Shown: one piece after another, positions 11,648 through 20,090 of the stretch
How positions within the stretch are numbered: the stretch's first letter is position 1
Layout: every line of letters begins with the position of its first letter
Assembly: GCF_963678635.1 (NCBI RefSeq)
Contig: NC_087063.1
Location: 75,415,617-75,479,616 of the forward strand
Direction of reading: 5' to 3'
DNA from: Symsagittifera roscoffensis
Taxonomy: Eukaryota; Xenacoelomorpha; Acoela; Convolutidae
Length of the DNA stretch: 64,000 bases
The notes under the pieces: model-generated
Database searches by the model: none
What the model saw: only the letters and a program-made list of their open reading frames with translations
What the model was told of the DNA's origin: nothing
Made by a program: the position numbers and the translations under genes

Positions 11648-12458
11648 TTATTCGATTAATGAAAAAAGGTCTTTTTTATGCGAATGTTGTTTTATTCTTT
11701 TTTGTTGAGTGTTATTTTTTATCCATTGTGAGTATGGAGTTGGTTTAAAAGTTGATGTTCCTAGTAAATCAACTTCATAGTGATTATTCTGGCAATCTAA
11801 GTAGAGTGGAAAAAGCTGGAGATTATTTATTTGTGATTGATCAATGTCAGTTTTTACTGCATATTTGCATTCTAGTCGGGGTGATGTTTCATCTTTTGCA
11901 AGATAAAATTTAATATTTTGTGGTATTTCAACTGTAGTTTTTCTTGTGAGTAATTCAGGTGGCGTATTTCGACTTAATGTAATTGGTAACGCCAGATTTT
12001 TTCCTGCTGTCCAAACTATATGTAGGTTTGGAAATTTCATTAGGATTAATTGAAATCTATAAACTCTATGATTTGGATTTGACTTTTGTGAATAGAACTG
12101 TTGGGTGTTTTGATCCAAGTATCAGAAAGTCATATTCTGTAAGTGTATAAATTATAGCTGTATATTCTCTCATTAGAGTTAAGAGTCGTAGCTCTGCTTG
12201 AGTGAATAATCGTGAAATTGCTGATATAAGGTTCATTTTATTTGTTCCACTATGTGATTGTAGCAATGCTGCGCCGATGCCAAAATTTGAAGCATCGCAC
12301 ATTGCATAGAATGGTTGATTTGGATCTGGAATTGTATTTGAAATTTGTTCAGTTAAAAGTTTTTTAATTTTTTCAAATTGTGTTTGGTGTTCAGTGGTCC
12401 ATTCAAATTTATTTTGTTGTCTGAGGATATTATAGAAGGGTCTTAAGTATAATTGCAT
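11648..12458 (-). pseudogene. RNase H domain of the giant element (internally deleted)
   Basis: Frame 12066-12458 starts in the RT thumb and connection (FYNILRQQNKFEWTTEHQ). It carries CDASNFGIGAALLQ with the first catalytic Asp, and a Glu in LRLLTLMREYTAI. The text then runs from HPTVLFT almost directly to QKSNPNHRVYRFQ, so the block that normally holds the third Asp is missing. Frame 11648-12118 continues with IVWTAGKNLALPITLSR, the usual end of a Ty3/gypsy RNase H, where the usual Asp of the A-D-x-L-S-R box is Ile, followed by a tether region. Two frames and a small deletion explain the break. Confidence 0.8.
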
Positions 12459-12467
12459 TTTGTAAAC

Positions 12468-13200
12468 TTATTTACTTAAGAAGATTAACATTCCAAGGAA
12501 TTCTTGGATTTTCTTTTTATTTGTAGGTGGCTGAAGTTTTTGAATAGCATCAACGCGTGATTTTAATGGAGTGATAGTTTCTCGTTCTATATTATGTCCT
12601 ACAAATTTAACGCGTGTTAGAAAGAAGTGTGGTTTATCGGGAGCTGCCTTCAGATTTTCGTTCTGAAGTATTTTATAATACTGTTCTAAAACTGTAAACA
12701 TTTCTTCTTTAGTTTGTGATTGCATGAAAACATCATCTAAGTATGTGATTGCTTTTTTTTCGACTATTAGTGGTCTAAAAATTTCACTCATAAAAGGTGA
12801 AAAAAGCTGCTGGTCCTATGGATATTCCATAGAATAAGCGATTGAATTCATATTGTTGATTTCCAATAACAAATTGTGTTAAACGTTGTGATTGTTCATC
12901 TAGTGGCATTTGATTATAAGCACTATTCATATCTGCGGTTGTGAAATTTTTACCATTTTTCTTTGTTAAGATAACTTGTATGGGTTCAATAGGCCAATTG
13001 CATTTTGATTCGTCAACTAGTGAAATGAGGTATCTAGCGTCTAAAACTATTTTTAGTGATTCACCTTTTGCTAGAATGATAACGGGGTTGATAAAAGTGT
13101 TACCTTTTGGTTGTTCTTCCTGGTGAGATAATTTCGTATTGTTCTAAAATGTCAAGTAATCTGTTTACCTTGTCATGTAAAGGGATTGGTACTTTACTGT
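12468..13200 (-). pseudogene. Reverse transcriptase of the giant element
   Basis: The upstream frame (about 12797-13130) contains TADMNSAYNQMPL, the motif A region with its Asp, and FYGISIGPAAF, the motif B region. Frame 12468-12791 continues with AITYLDDVFMQS, the motif C box with both Asp residues, and FVGHNI followed by a primer-grip-like segment and IQEFLGML. The two frames are offset by one base near 12791-12797, within a run of T on the coding strand, so a single-base indel splits the domain. The motifs place it in the Ty3/gypsy group. Confidence 0.85.
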
Positions 13201-13371
13201 CATTTTGTTTTTTGAAAACTGCGTCGGGTTTTAACGGGAGGTGTAGTGATTAACTAATTTTTCCAACGTCAAATTTTGATGTTGCGTAGACTGTTGAATA
13301 TTTTAACACTTGTTTTGCTAATTTATCAAATTAAATTTGTGTAATTTGTGAATGTTCAAAAAAAAACATTG

Positions 13372-13731
13372 TTAAAAATTTGTTATATTAAATGTTGGTT
13401 TAAAATATGGTGTTTTTGTGAAGTAATCTGTGTTTCTTTTTTCATTACTTATTATATTTTTTATAGATAATTCTTCATTAAGAATTGTTGATTGGCAAAT
13501 ATCTAATAGTTGGAGTATATTATTAACGCGGTAAGCTACTTCAATTATAGGTGAAGTTGTAGCATTCGTTTCACAATATCCTAAAAATTTTAAGCGTAAT
13601 GTTACTTGATATGGTGTATTATTATACACGTGCAATGAAATGATGTCGGAATTCGTGTTTTTTGAATATTTTATGGATGAGATTGTAATTTTGAAAAATT
13701 TGTGAATAGGTTTAAATTCGAAGTCTGACAT
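13372..13731 (-). CDS. 119-codon ORF between protease and RT
   Basis: Open from MSDFEFKPIHKFFKITISS to a stop at 13372. I see no domain signature. In Ty3/gypsy polyproteins the space between protease and RT is usually short, and here it is over 800 bp. This may be an extra linker domain of Pol or an inserted sequence. Its predicted beta-strand-like alternation of hydrophobic and polar residues suggests a folded domain rather than low complexity. Confidence 0.4.
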   Translation of the reverse strand: MSDFEFKPIHKFFKITISSIKYSKNTNSDIISLHVYNNTPYQVTLRLKFLGYCETNATTSPIIEVAYRVNNILQLLDICQSTILNEELSIKNIISNEKRNTDYFTKTPYFKPTFNITNF

Positions 13732-14035
13732 AAAAAATTGTTGTTTATTTTGACTTTTATTATACTGGTGAACTTGTTTTTCAAAAAATTATATATAATT
13801 CTTGATAGTGGTTTTAGGTGTTTCCGTTGTTGATTGTAAATGAGGTAAAATTTTTTGAAAAAATGGTGGTTGTTAGTTCAATCTTTGAAAGAATGTTATG
13901 GCTGTATTTTTTGTTTTTGTGTATTTATCTTTGATATGGATCTAACTATTTAAGATGTTTATTGTTGGTATATATTTAGATATAAATGGTATGCCAACGA
14001 TATTGTGTTTAATATCAGTAACATGAAATATTTGT

Positions 14036-14680
14036 TTAAATGTTTTGTTCCATTGTTCTCGTGGGGTGAAGAAATAATTGCATTTTTCCATAATTTACTA
14101 ATGTTGATCCTTGTGCTGTTGCTAATTTACTAGAGGTTTCAAGAGGTGTTAATTTTGGAGGTAATGTTTTGACTTCCTTCCATGTGGGAATAATAATTAT
14201 ATTTGATTCTGCTCCTGAGTCAATTAAAAAATCAATTTCAAGATCTGGTGGTTGAAATTCTTTGTTTCTTGGGCTTTCTAAGAGAAAGGGAATTGTCCAA
14301 ACCTTTTCTCTTGGTGGTTCTTTTTGTATACTTTGATAAATATGTTTTGTGTTTGAGCATTGAGTTTCGCCTTTTTTATCGGGTTTAATTACCGTGTTAA
14401 TTCCGTTTACTTCTTCTGTAGTTTGTGTAGTATCAATGGGTCCAATATAGTAATTGTGAAGGAGTTCCAATTGATTTTCATATATATGTGAAGTAAAAGG
14501 TTGTTCATATATGATAGGTTCATAGTCATTTTCGACTTTTATCATATTTACAGAGATGGTATTATCTGTATCACTTTCTGTATCTGACGATTCACAATTT
14601 TTATGTTTTAGTTGTAGTTCGTTACTTCCTGTGTCATCAATACCTGGGGGGCCTGAAGTTTTTTCTTCATTTGTCTGCAC
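14036..14680 (-). pseudogene. Aspartic protease region (Gag-Pol)
   Basis: The frame reads through an acidic linker into LEIDFLIDSGAESNIIIIP, which contains the D-S-G-A active site of a retropepsin and following hydrophobic strand residues. An Ala-Thr-Ala-Gln-Gly loop comes later (KLATAQGSTL). The frame is entered from the Asn/Arg/Ser-rich nucleocapsid-like stretch without a clear start, as expected for part of a Gag-Pol polyprotein. The active-site triad is intact here, unlike integrase and RNase H of the same element. Confidence 0.75.
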
Positions 14681-15345
14681 TTGATTAATGTGTCTTTGAT
14701 GTTTTGGTGTGCTACTTCTGTATCGATACTTAGAATCAGGATAACGGTTATTATTCCTATGTGGTGACTGGGAATAATTTCTGTATCGATTATTGTAACT
14801 TGTGTTTCGATTTTGTGAATTATTTCGTGATCTGTTTTGATAATTATCGTTTGATCTGTGATAGTTTGATCTATTATATGAATTGTTCCTTGATTGATTG
14901 TTCGGGTAATTTTGATTTCGATTGTTTGAGTGACTTCTATTTCTATTATGTGAATAGTTTCTAATTCTGTTGTATGATGAGTTTCATGATTGATTATTGT
15001 AATAGTGTCTATTCCTTGGGTTTGATTGGGAATTGGATCCAGAAACAAATTCTGTTGTATTGGAATTCGACTGTGAATAGTTATTTTGGCTATTCAATCG
15101 ATTATATCTATTTTGTGAGAAATTTCGTGTATTTCCTCGTTCGGGTGATCTACCTCTATAACTTGAGTTATATGGTGATTGATTCCTTGTGTAATTTGAG
15201 TTGCTCGAAAGTGGTTTTCCTGAACTGTTATTACTATATATATTTTTATTTGGTAGTTTTTTGGTCTTTTTTTGTATTGATAGAATGATTTATTTGGTTC
15301 TTTGTACTTTTGAGGTTTATTCTGATTGTCTTGTTGTTTTTGTCT
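14681..15345 (-). pseudogene. Asn/Arg/Ser/Tyr-rich nucleocapsid-like region
   Basis: In the frame leading into the protease, the codons give a long run of Asn, Arg, Ser, Tyr and Gln (for example NNSQNRNTSYNNRYRNYSQ), a basic, low-complexity sequence directly after the zinc knuckle and typical of an RNA-binding nucleocapsid. Another frame over 14608-15048 is open for 146 codons as Ile/Thr/His-rich sequence, but that is the same repeats read out of frame. At least one stop interrupts the real frame. Confidence 0.55.
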
Positions 15346-15387
15346 ACATTCGAAAATACTGTGTCCGTATCGTCGGCAATAATTACA
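15346..15387 (-). other. CCHC zinc knuckle of Gag
   Basis: The reverse complement encodes CNYCRRYGHSIFEC, an exact C-X2-C-X4-H-X4-C knuckle, followed by a Gln/Asn/Lys-rich stretch. This identifies the frame as Gag nucleocapsid. A TGA codon lies immediately before the first Cys (Glu-Lys-stop-Cys), so the polyprotein is interrupted just upstream of the knuckle in this copy. Confidence 0.85.
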
Positions 15388-15417
15388 TCATTTTTCGAAG
15401 GATGGCTTGCCTTTAAA

Positions 15418-16303
15418 GTTTGGATGTTTTTCGTAGATATTTAGTATTTCAGTGATTTTTTCAATCAGGTCTGTGTCTGATTCTTGTATGTTATTTATGT
15501 GTATTATTTGTTTCATTTCGATTAACATATTGTAGTTTTAGATTTTCTGTTTCTTCGAGTTTCATTGTGATTTCTGCTTGTTCTAGTTTATCTACTAATT
15601 TTCGAAAATCTAAATCTGGTTCTCGAATTGAGGAAGAATGAAAACCATTTTTGTGCTGCGCCATCTAGGGTTGTTTGTATTAATGCTGTGTGTCTATGTA
15701 TCCGATTTTGATGTAGTGGCGTATTAATTGGTTCGGGTCCTATATTTAAAATTAAATTTGCTGTTACTGCATTTAGATAATCTTCGACAGAATATTCAGG
15801 GTCTGTTCCTGTGAATACCATTAATGGTTTATTCGGTGTTATTGATGATCCATCCATGAGGTATGGATTCATAGTCATCTGTAGTGATTCTGCGGCATTT
15901 GGCATTTGTGAAAAATTTGAAAGTTGATTTTTTGTGAATTCATGTTGCTGAAGGTAATAGGGAAGCGGTATTTCATTTTGAATTTGTGTTGGTTTATAAG
16001 AATGCAGTAACATTGGGTTTTGTGGTTGTATTGCTTGAAAAGATTGTGTGTTAAATGGGTTTTGTATATGCATTTGTTGTGGATTTTGTATATCTGTTGG
16101 GTTTTGTGGGTAAATTTTCATATTTTGAGATGTTTGAGATTGTCGCGGTCTCTGTGAGCGATATTCTTTAGTATATGGTGCAAAAATATCTGTTTGATGA
16201 TAATCATTTTCATCAGATGATAAATAGTTTGTGTTATATGGTGTATGTTGTTTATTTTTATTTTTTTGAAAGAATGGGTGATTTTCACTATAATCCTGTG
16301 TAG
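15418..16303 (-). repeat. Gag tandem duplication, copy A (with internal deletion)
   Basis: Copy A repeats the sequence of 16304-17475 head to tail, both starting with TTTGGATGTTTTTCGTAGAT and both ending in TCCTGTGTAG. It lacks about 283 bp present in copy B (roughly 16529-16810), the part encoding the end of the capsid-like domain. Apart from that deletion the copies differ by scattered single-base changes. The deletion joint falls at a short TGA/GAAAA microhomology. Confidence 0.85.
15588..16121 (-). pseudogene. Gag, duplicated and truncated copy
   Basis: The 177-codon frame repeats the first two thirds of the Gag frame at 16579-17292, including FTGTDPEYSVEDYLNAV and GAAQKWFS, then loses homology at the 283-bp deletion and ends out of frame. 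The N-terminal Gln/Pro/Asn-rich segment is nearly identical. At the position where the other copy has a TAA stop before the Met-Lys start, this copy has TAT, so its frame remains open further upstream. Confidence 0.75.
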
Positions 16304-17475
16304 TTTGGATGTTTTTCGTAGATATTTAGTATTTCAGTGATTTTTTCAATCAGGTCTGTGTCTGATTCTTGTATGTTATTTATGTGTATTATTTGTTTCA
16401 ATTCGATTAACATATTGTAGTTTTAGATTTTCTGTTTCTTCGAGTTTCATTGTGATTTCTGCTTGTTCTAGTTTATCTACTAATTTTCGAAAATCTAAAT
16501 CTGGTTCTCGAATTGAGGAAGGATGAGATGCTCTCTTTTTTATAGCTATTTTCCTTAATTGAGGTGTTAAGGTCATCATTAAAATTTTTCTGTCATTTTT
16601 GTGTTTTTGTAATCATGTGTATTAAGCGAATATGCTTTTCGAACTAGTGTTTCGATTCGTACTGCTAATTGTTGAATTGTTTCATTTGGTAAACTGCGGA
16701 TTTCGTTGCATAAAATTCTTTGATGTTGTTTGTTTCTTTCAGAATCAAACATTTTTGAAAATTCTTGTGTGAATCTTTTCCAGTCTGATTTCATTTCTAT
16801 GGGTAATGCTGAAAACCATTTTTGTGCTGCGCCATCTAGGGTTGTTTGTATTAATGCTGTGTGTCTATGTATCCGATTTTGATGTAGTGGCGTATTAATT
16901 GGTTCGGGTCCTATATTTAAAATTAAATTTGCTGTTACTGCATTTAGATAATCTTCGACAGAGTATTCAGGGTCTGTTCCTGTGAATACCATTAATGGTT
17001 TATTCGATGTTATTGATGATCCACCCATGAGGTATGGAATCATAGTCATCTGTAGTGATTCTGCGGCATTTGGCATTTGTGAAAAATTTGAAAGTTGATT
17101 TTTTGTGATTTCATGTTGCTGAAGGTAATAGGGAAGCGGTATTTCATTTTGAATTTGTGTTGGTTGATAAGAATGCAGTAACATTGGGTTTTGTGGTTGT
17201 ATTGGTTGAAAAGATTGTGTGTTAAATGGGTTTTGTATATGCATTTGTTGTGGATTTTGTATATCTGTTGGGTTTTGTGGGTAAGTTTTCATATTTTGAG
17301 ATGCTTGAGATTGTCGCGGTCTCTGTGTGCGATATTCTTTAGTTTATGGTGCAAAAATATCTGTTTGATGATAATCATCTTCATCAGATGATAAATAGTT
17401 TGTATTATATGGTGTATGTTGTTTATTTTTATTTTGTTGAAAGAATGGTTGATTTTCACTATAATCCTGTGTAGG
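16304..17475 (-). repeat. Gag tandem duplication, copy B (longer copy)
   Basis: This is the full-length unit of the tandem pair (about 1.17 kb against 0.89 kb). It contains the whole capsid-like reading frame plus the sequence that in copy A is followed by the zinc-knuckle region. The unit ends exactly where the unique upstream sequence GTTGTGGATTATC begins. Confidence 0.85.
16579..17292 (-). CDS. Gag, capsid-like domain of the giant element
   Basis: The product has a Gln/Pro/Asn-rich N terminus, then FTGTDPEYSVEDYLNAVTAN, LDGAAQKWFSALP and a region with spaced aromatic residues (DWKRFTQEFSKMF). This is the pattern of the retrotransposon Gag family: an F-x-G-x-D start, an A-x-x-W-F motif and a following F-x-x-x-F. 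The last part (EIRSLPNETIQQLAVRIETL) matches the usual helical end of that domain. It is the first Met of this frame after an in-frame TAA. The adjacent upstream frame 17344-17691 is in the same phase, so the original Gag probably started further upstream. Confidence 0.7.
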   Translation of the reverse strand: MKTYPQNPTDIQNPQQMHIQNPFNTQSFQPIQPQNPMLLHSYQPTQIQNEIPLPYYLQQHEITKNQLSNFSQMPNAAESLQMTMIPYLMGGSSITSNKPLMVFTGTDPEYSVEDYLNAVTANLILNIGPEPINTPLHQNRIHRHTALIQTTLDGAAQKWFSALPIEMKSDWKRFTQEFSKMFDSERNKQHQRILCNEIRSLPNETIQQLAVRIETLVRKAYSLNTHDYKNTKMTEKF

Positions 17476-17691
17476 TTGTGGATTATCTGGAAAATTTACT
17501 GAATTAGTCAATGTTTTCGGGAGATTCCAATGATGTGAACATACGTGATTTAAATTTTGTGTATTTTTTCGGGGAGGTTGGTTTGTTCTTGGTTTGTGAG
17601 CATAATTGTAATTGTGTTCTGCAGTGTTTCTTGTGAAAGGTTTTCGTGTTTTTGACGGTATTGTCATTGGTCTATACGTTTGATAGTCCAT
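17344..17691 (-). pseudogene. Upstream part of Gag, separated by one stop codon
   Basis: The 115-codon Pro/Asn/Gln/Thr-rich frame is in phase with the Gag frame at 16579-17292 and ends at a TAA only about 50 bases before its Met. In the duplicated copy the equivalent codon (plus strand near 16172) is TAT. The simplest reading is that this is the N-terminal matrix or linker part of one long Gag and that the TAA is a point mutation. Confidence 0.55.
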
Positions 17692-17747
17692 CTGTAAATA
17701 TTTTGGAGCAACCGAAGGTTTTACGGTTGATTGTAAGGCTACCTGTG

Positions 17748-18167
17748 TTAGTGATGTATTTGTATTCTTGGTGTTGTCAGATTGGGGTGTTCTTCATTTA
17801 TGAAGTGTGATGGTGTTTGAATATCTTGTTGTGTAAGATTTCTGGTTCCATTGAGGTTTTCATTATGTATGACTGTTGAATTGAAACTGTTATTTTGTGT
17901 ATCAGGTAAAAATGTATTATAATTCAATGATGTCGCATCAATGGTTAATGGTACTACTTTTACATAATCTCTGTGAAAAGATATTGTACTTATTGCTTGA
18001 CTCGAGATAGCTTGTGGGATTTTTAGAAATGCTGGATGAGACCAGTCAGGGTCGCAAACGTAATCTGATTGTACTGAAAGAACAGTGTCGTCATTGGTAT
18101 TTTGAGGTCTGAAATTTTTTCTTGCTTGTGAAATTAAATCTAAATTGTGGGTAAAATTATAAACCAT
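17748..18167 (-). CDS. 139-codon ORF upstream of gag
   Basis: Begins MVYNFTHNLDLISQARKNFR. It has a segment of folded appearance (SDYVCDPDWSHPAFLKIPQA) and a C-terminal Asn/Thr-rich part. No domain recognised. It overlaps the end of the next ORF upstream by 28 bases in another frame, so the two could be frameshifted halves of one protein encoded before the capsid region. Confidence 0.4.
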   Translation of the reverse strand: MVYNFTHNLDLISQARKNFRPQNTNDDTVLSVQSDYVCDPDWSHPAFLKIPQAISSQAISTISFHRDYVKVVPLTIDATSLNYNTFLPDTQNNSFNSTVIHNENLNGTRNLTQQDIQTPSHFINEEHPNLTTPRIQIHH

Positions 18168-18724
18168 GCTAAAATCTTTTGTAAATCATGTTTAGTGTTT
18201 TGTGAAACATCTTCTTTAGTGAAATTTTCGCGAATTATATGTAGAAATGTTGAAAATACTGTGATTTCATTTCGGACTTTTGTATGTTTGGATGTTTCGG
18301 TTGGTGATATACTTTGAACTTCTGTTTTTTCTAATATAGATATATAACTATATATTACTGCAAAAACTTCGTTAGTGAATATGAAGTTTGTTCTTTGTGA
18401 ATTATGATATTGTATGCTTTTGATATATTCTATGAGTACTTTTGAAAATTCTAATTCAATATCGTCTGTTTGAATTACATATTTACGATGGGCTGTATTT
18501 GGTGTGCTGAATTCTATGGTGTAGATTCCATATTGTTGTGTTAGATTACATATGTCTTTCAAATAATGTTCAATAATTTGTCTTTTGATTTTTACATCTG
18601 GGAGTTCTGCTTTGCATGGGCTGATTCCTGGTTCAAACAAATTTACGAGTAAGTACTGACAAAATCGTGTCTGTCCTCTATCATCGAGTGAATCTATAAG
18701 AAAAGGGAAAAACTGCTTCTTCAT
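18140..18724 (-). CDS. 194-codon ORF at the 5' end of the giant element
   Basis: Starts MKKQFFPFLIDSLDDRGQTR. It contains a long, well-mixed sequence with predicted helices, few cysteines and no low complexity, so it looks like a real folded protein. I recognise no family. Ordinary Ty3/gypsy elements start with Gag; here about 2 kb of extra coding sequence precedes the capsid domain. It could be a matrix-like N-terminal Gag domain or an independent gene. Confidence 0.45.
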   Translation of the reverse strand: MKKQFFPFLIDSLDDRGQTRFCQYLLVNLFEPGISPCKAELPDVKIKRQIIEHYLKDICNLTQQYGIYTIEFSTPNTAHRKYVIQTDDIELEFSKVLIEYIKSIQYHNSQRTNFIFTNEVFAVIYSYISILEKTEVQSISPTETSKHTKVRNEITVFSTFLHIIRENFTKEDVSQNTKHDLQKILAWFIILPTI

Positions 18725-18928
18725 CTGGACTTTCGTAATTTTGAGTGTGGCTCATTTTTCGTTTGATGACTGTTGGTATATAACTATCAATGTGTCTAAT
18801 TGGTTGATTCCAATTATACAGGTGTACTGGTTTGTGTTTATTGCTTTTTTATTCTTCTTCCTCTTTTTGATGAATTTGAAGTTGTTTCTGAGTCGGAAAA
18901 ATTTAATTGATCATGGATGGGACAATTT

Positions 18929-19192
18929 TTATCTATTGATTCTTTTTATATTGAATAGTTCGTCTAAACTGTTGGTCTCTGATTCAGAAAATGCGTTTCT
19001 ATTTTTTGAAAATCTTTTTCGTGTGATTTGTCTTTGTTTGTTTATAATTTTTCTTTTTATTGTTTGTCGTTTTGTTCTAATGTATCCAACTGTTTGTGTA
19101 TGAGGAGTGATTACAAGATCGTATTTTTGGTCATCTTTTTCACAATTGTGTAAAAAGATTGTTTGTTTTTTTCCTAAATTTTTGAACGACAT
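18929..19192 (-). CDS. 87-codon basic ORF near the 5' end
   Basis: Begins MSFKNLGKKQTIFLHNCEKD and continues with a strongly basic segment (Arg/Lys-rich around residues 40-65). No family recognised. It is the first sizeable frame after the putative 5' LTR and lies in phase with the next ORF (18140-18724), with stops in between. It may be the true N terminus of the first protein. Confidence 0.35.
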   Translation of the reverse strand: MSFKNLGKKQTIFLHNCEKDDQKYDLVITPHTQTVGYIRTKRQTIKRKIINKQRQITRKRFSKNRNAFSESETNSLDELFNIKRINR

Positions 19193-19675
19193 AAGGTTTA
19201 GGATGGGGGATGCAAGAAGTTGTTAATTATTTCTATTTCCTTAGACTGTTAGCCCTTACGATTTTTTGGTTAGCTTAACCTGGGTCTTTTTGTTCAGGGT
19301 TGGAGAGAAAAGTATATCGATTCCGGAGAATGATGTTCTACTTTCTCGTGGCTAGCCTAAGTTGAGGTGTTAACTTACTTAATCTTACTTAGGGGTAGTG
19401 ATTGTGTTCAAGGGTTGGAGAATAGTAAATCGATCCACAAGGTTCAGGTATAATTAGAACGCAAGCAGTTCGTTAGATACTATTTTAAACTTACTAAGTC
19501 TAAGATCTATCCTGGGTCTGGGAAGAGGAGGGTTTAAGTGAAGGATGAATAACCGAAGTTCTTCACTGTTTATCTTAATTTGAATGGTTAGTTTTATTGA
19601 AAAATTTCTATTAGTCCTTGCTTGATTCAGTGCTTACAACATAAAAGTTTCAAAGTGTTATCGTTGATGTTCTTT
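19193..19675 (-). other. Putative 5' leader of the giant element
   Basis: No ORF. This segment would be the untranslated leader between the 5' LTR and the first ORF. The motif AGGGTTGGAGA occurs twice (about 19297 and 19410), each followed by AGTA and ATCGAT, giving an imperfect direct repeat. No clear tRNA-complementary primer site (TGG start) follows the repeat edge at 19675. Confidence 0.4.
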
Positions 19676-19797
19676 TCAGCACTTACAAATAAGTGGGTTG
19701 TTAGTTAGATGGATTATAATTGGTTAATTTTAAATATTTTACAGTGGTAAAATATCCAATTTATCCAATTATAAAATGTAGTATAGATAAGGTTCCA
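19676..19797 (-). repeat. Terminal direct repeat, right copy (putative 5' LTR)
   Basis: Matches 1561-1681 in the same orientation over about 120 bp with a handful of differences. Because the coding strand is minus, this copy is upstream of gag. The repeat contains ATTTTACAGTGGTAAAATAT, itself an imperfect palindrome. Confidence 0.55.
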
Positions 19798-19799
19798 GA

Positions 19800-20090
19800 A
19801 GCCAAAAAATCAATCTCTTTGTTTGGAAACAAAAACACTATCAAAAGAAATGAAATGTACCGAATTGAATTGAATAACGTTTTATAGGTTAACTCTATAG
19901 CACATCGAAAATGTACGAATTTAACAAAAAAAATGAAAAAAAAACTTCCTATTTAACACGACATTTATTTAACCACCTTATTTAAGTCGGGGACTTAAGC
20001 AATCAACTGATCGTCATATTGACTATTGAAAATTGGCGATAAAAAGTTGAGTTCTATGAACGGAAACAACAAAATACTATCAAGAAAATA
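19800..20090. repeat. Degraded repeat, left flank of the foldback element
   Basis: About 250 bp shows imperfect direct similarity to 20700-20930: both have a poly-A-rich stretch, then ATTTAACACGAC, then a short T-rich block and a GATC(G/T)TCAT motif. It may be an older copy of the same family that the foldback arms belong to. Confidence 0.4.

Larger units (their letters stand above)
1561..19797 (-). mobile_element. Giant Ty3/gypsy-like, envelope-bearing retroelement (decayed, about 18 kb)
   Basis: Between two copies of a direct repeat, the minus strand encodes in order gag-region ORFs, Gag with a CCHC zinc knuckle, a DSGA aspartic protease, RT with a YLDD box, RNase H, and integrase with a GPY/F module. 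A further 6 kb of envelope-like and unknown ORFs follows. The protease-RT-RNase H-integrase order is that of Ty3/gypsy elements and retroviruses. At about 18 kb it is roughly two to three times the usual length of such elements, because of long 5' and 3' extra coding regions. Frameshifts, stops, an RNase H deletion and an integrase catalytic change show that this copy is inactive. Confidence 0.8.

Noticed and set aside
14608-15048. 146-codon ORF rich in Ile, Thr and His
   Set aside because: It is the Asn/Arg/Ser-rich nucleocapsid region read in another frame; the repeated codons force the open frame.
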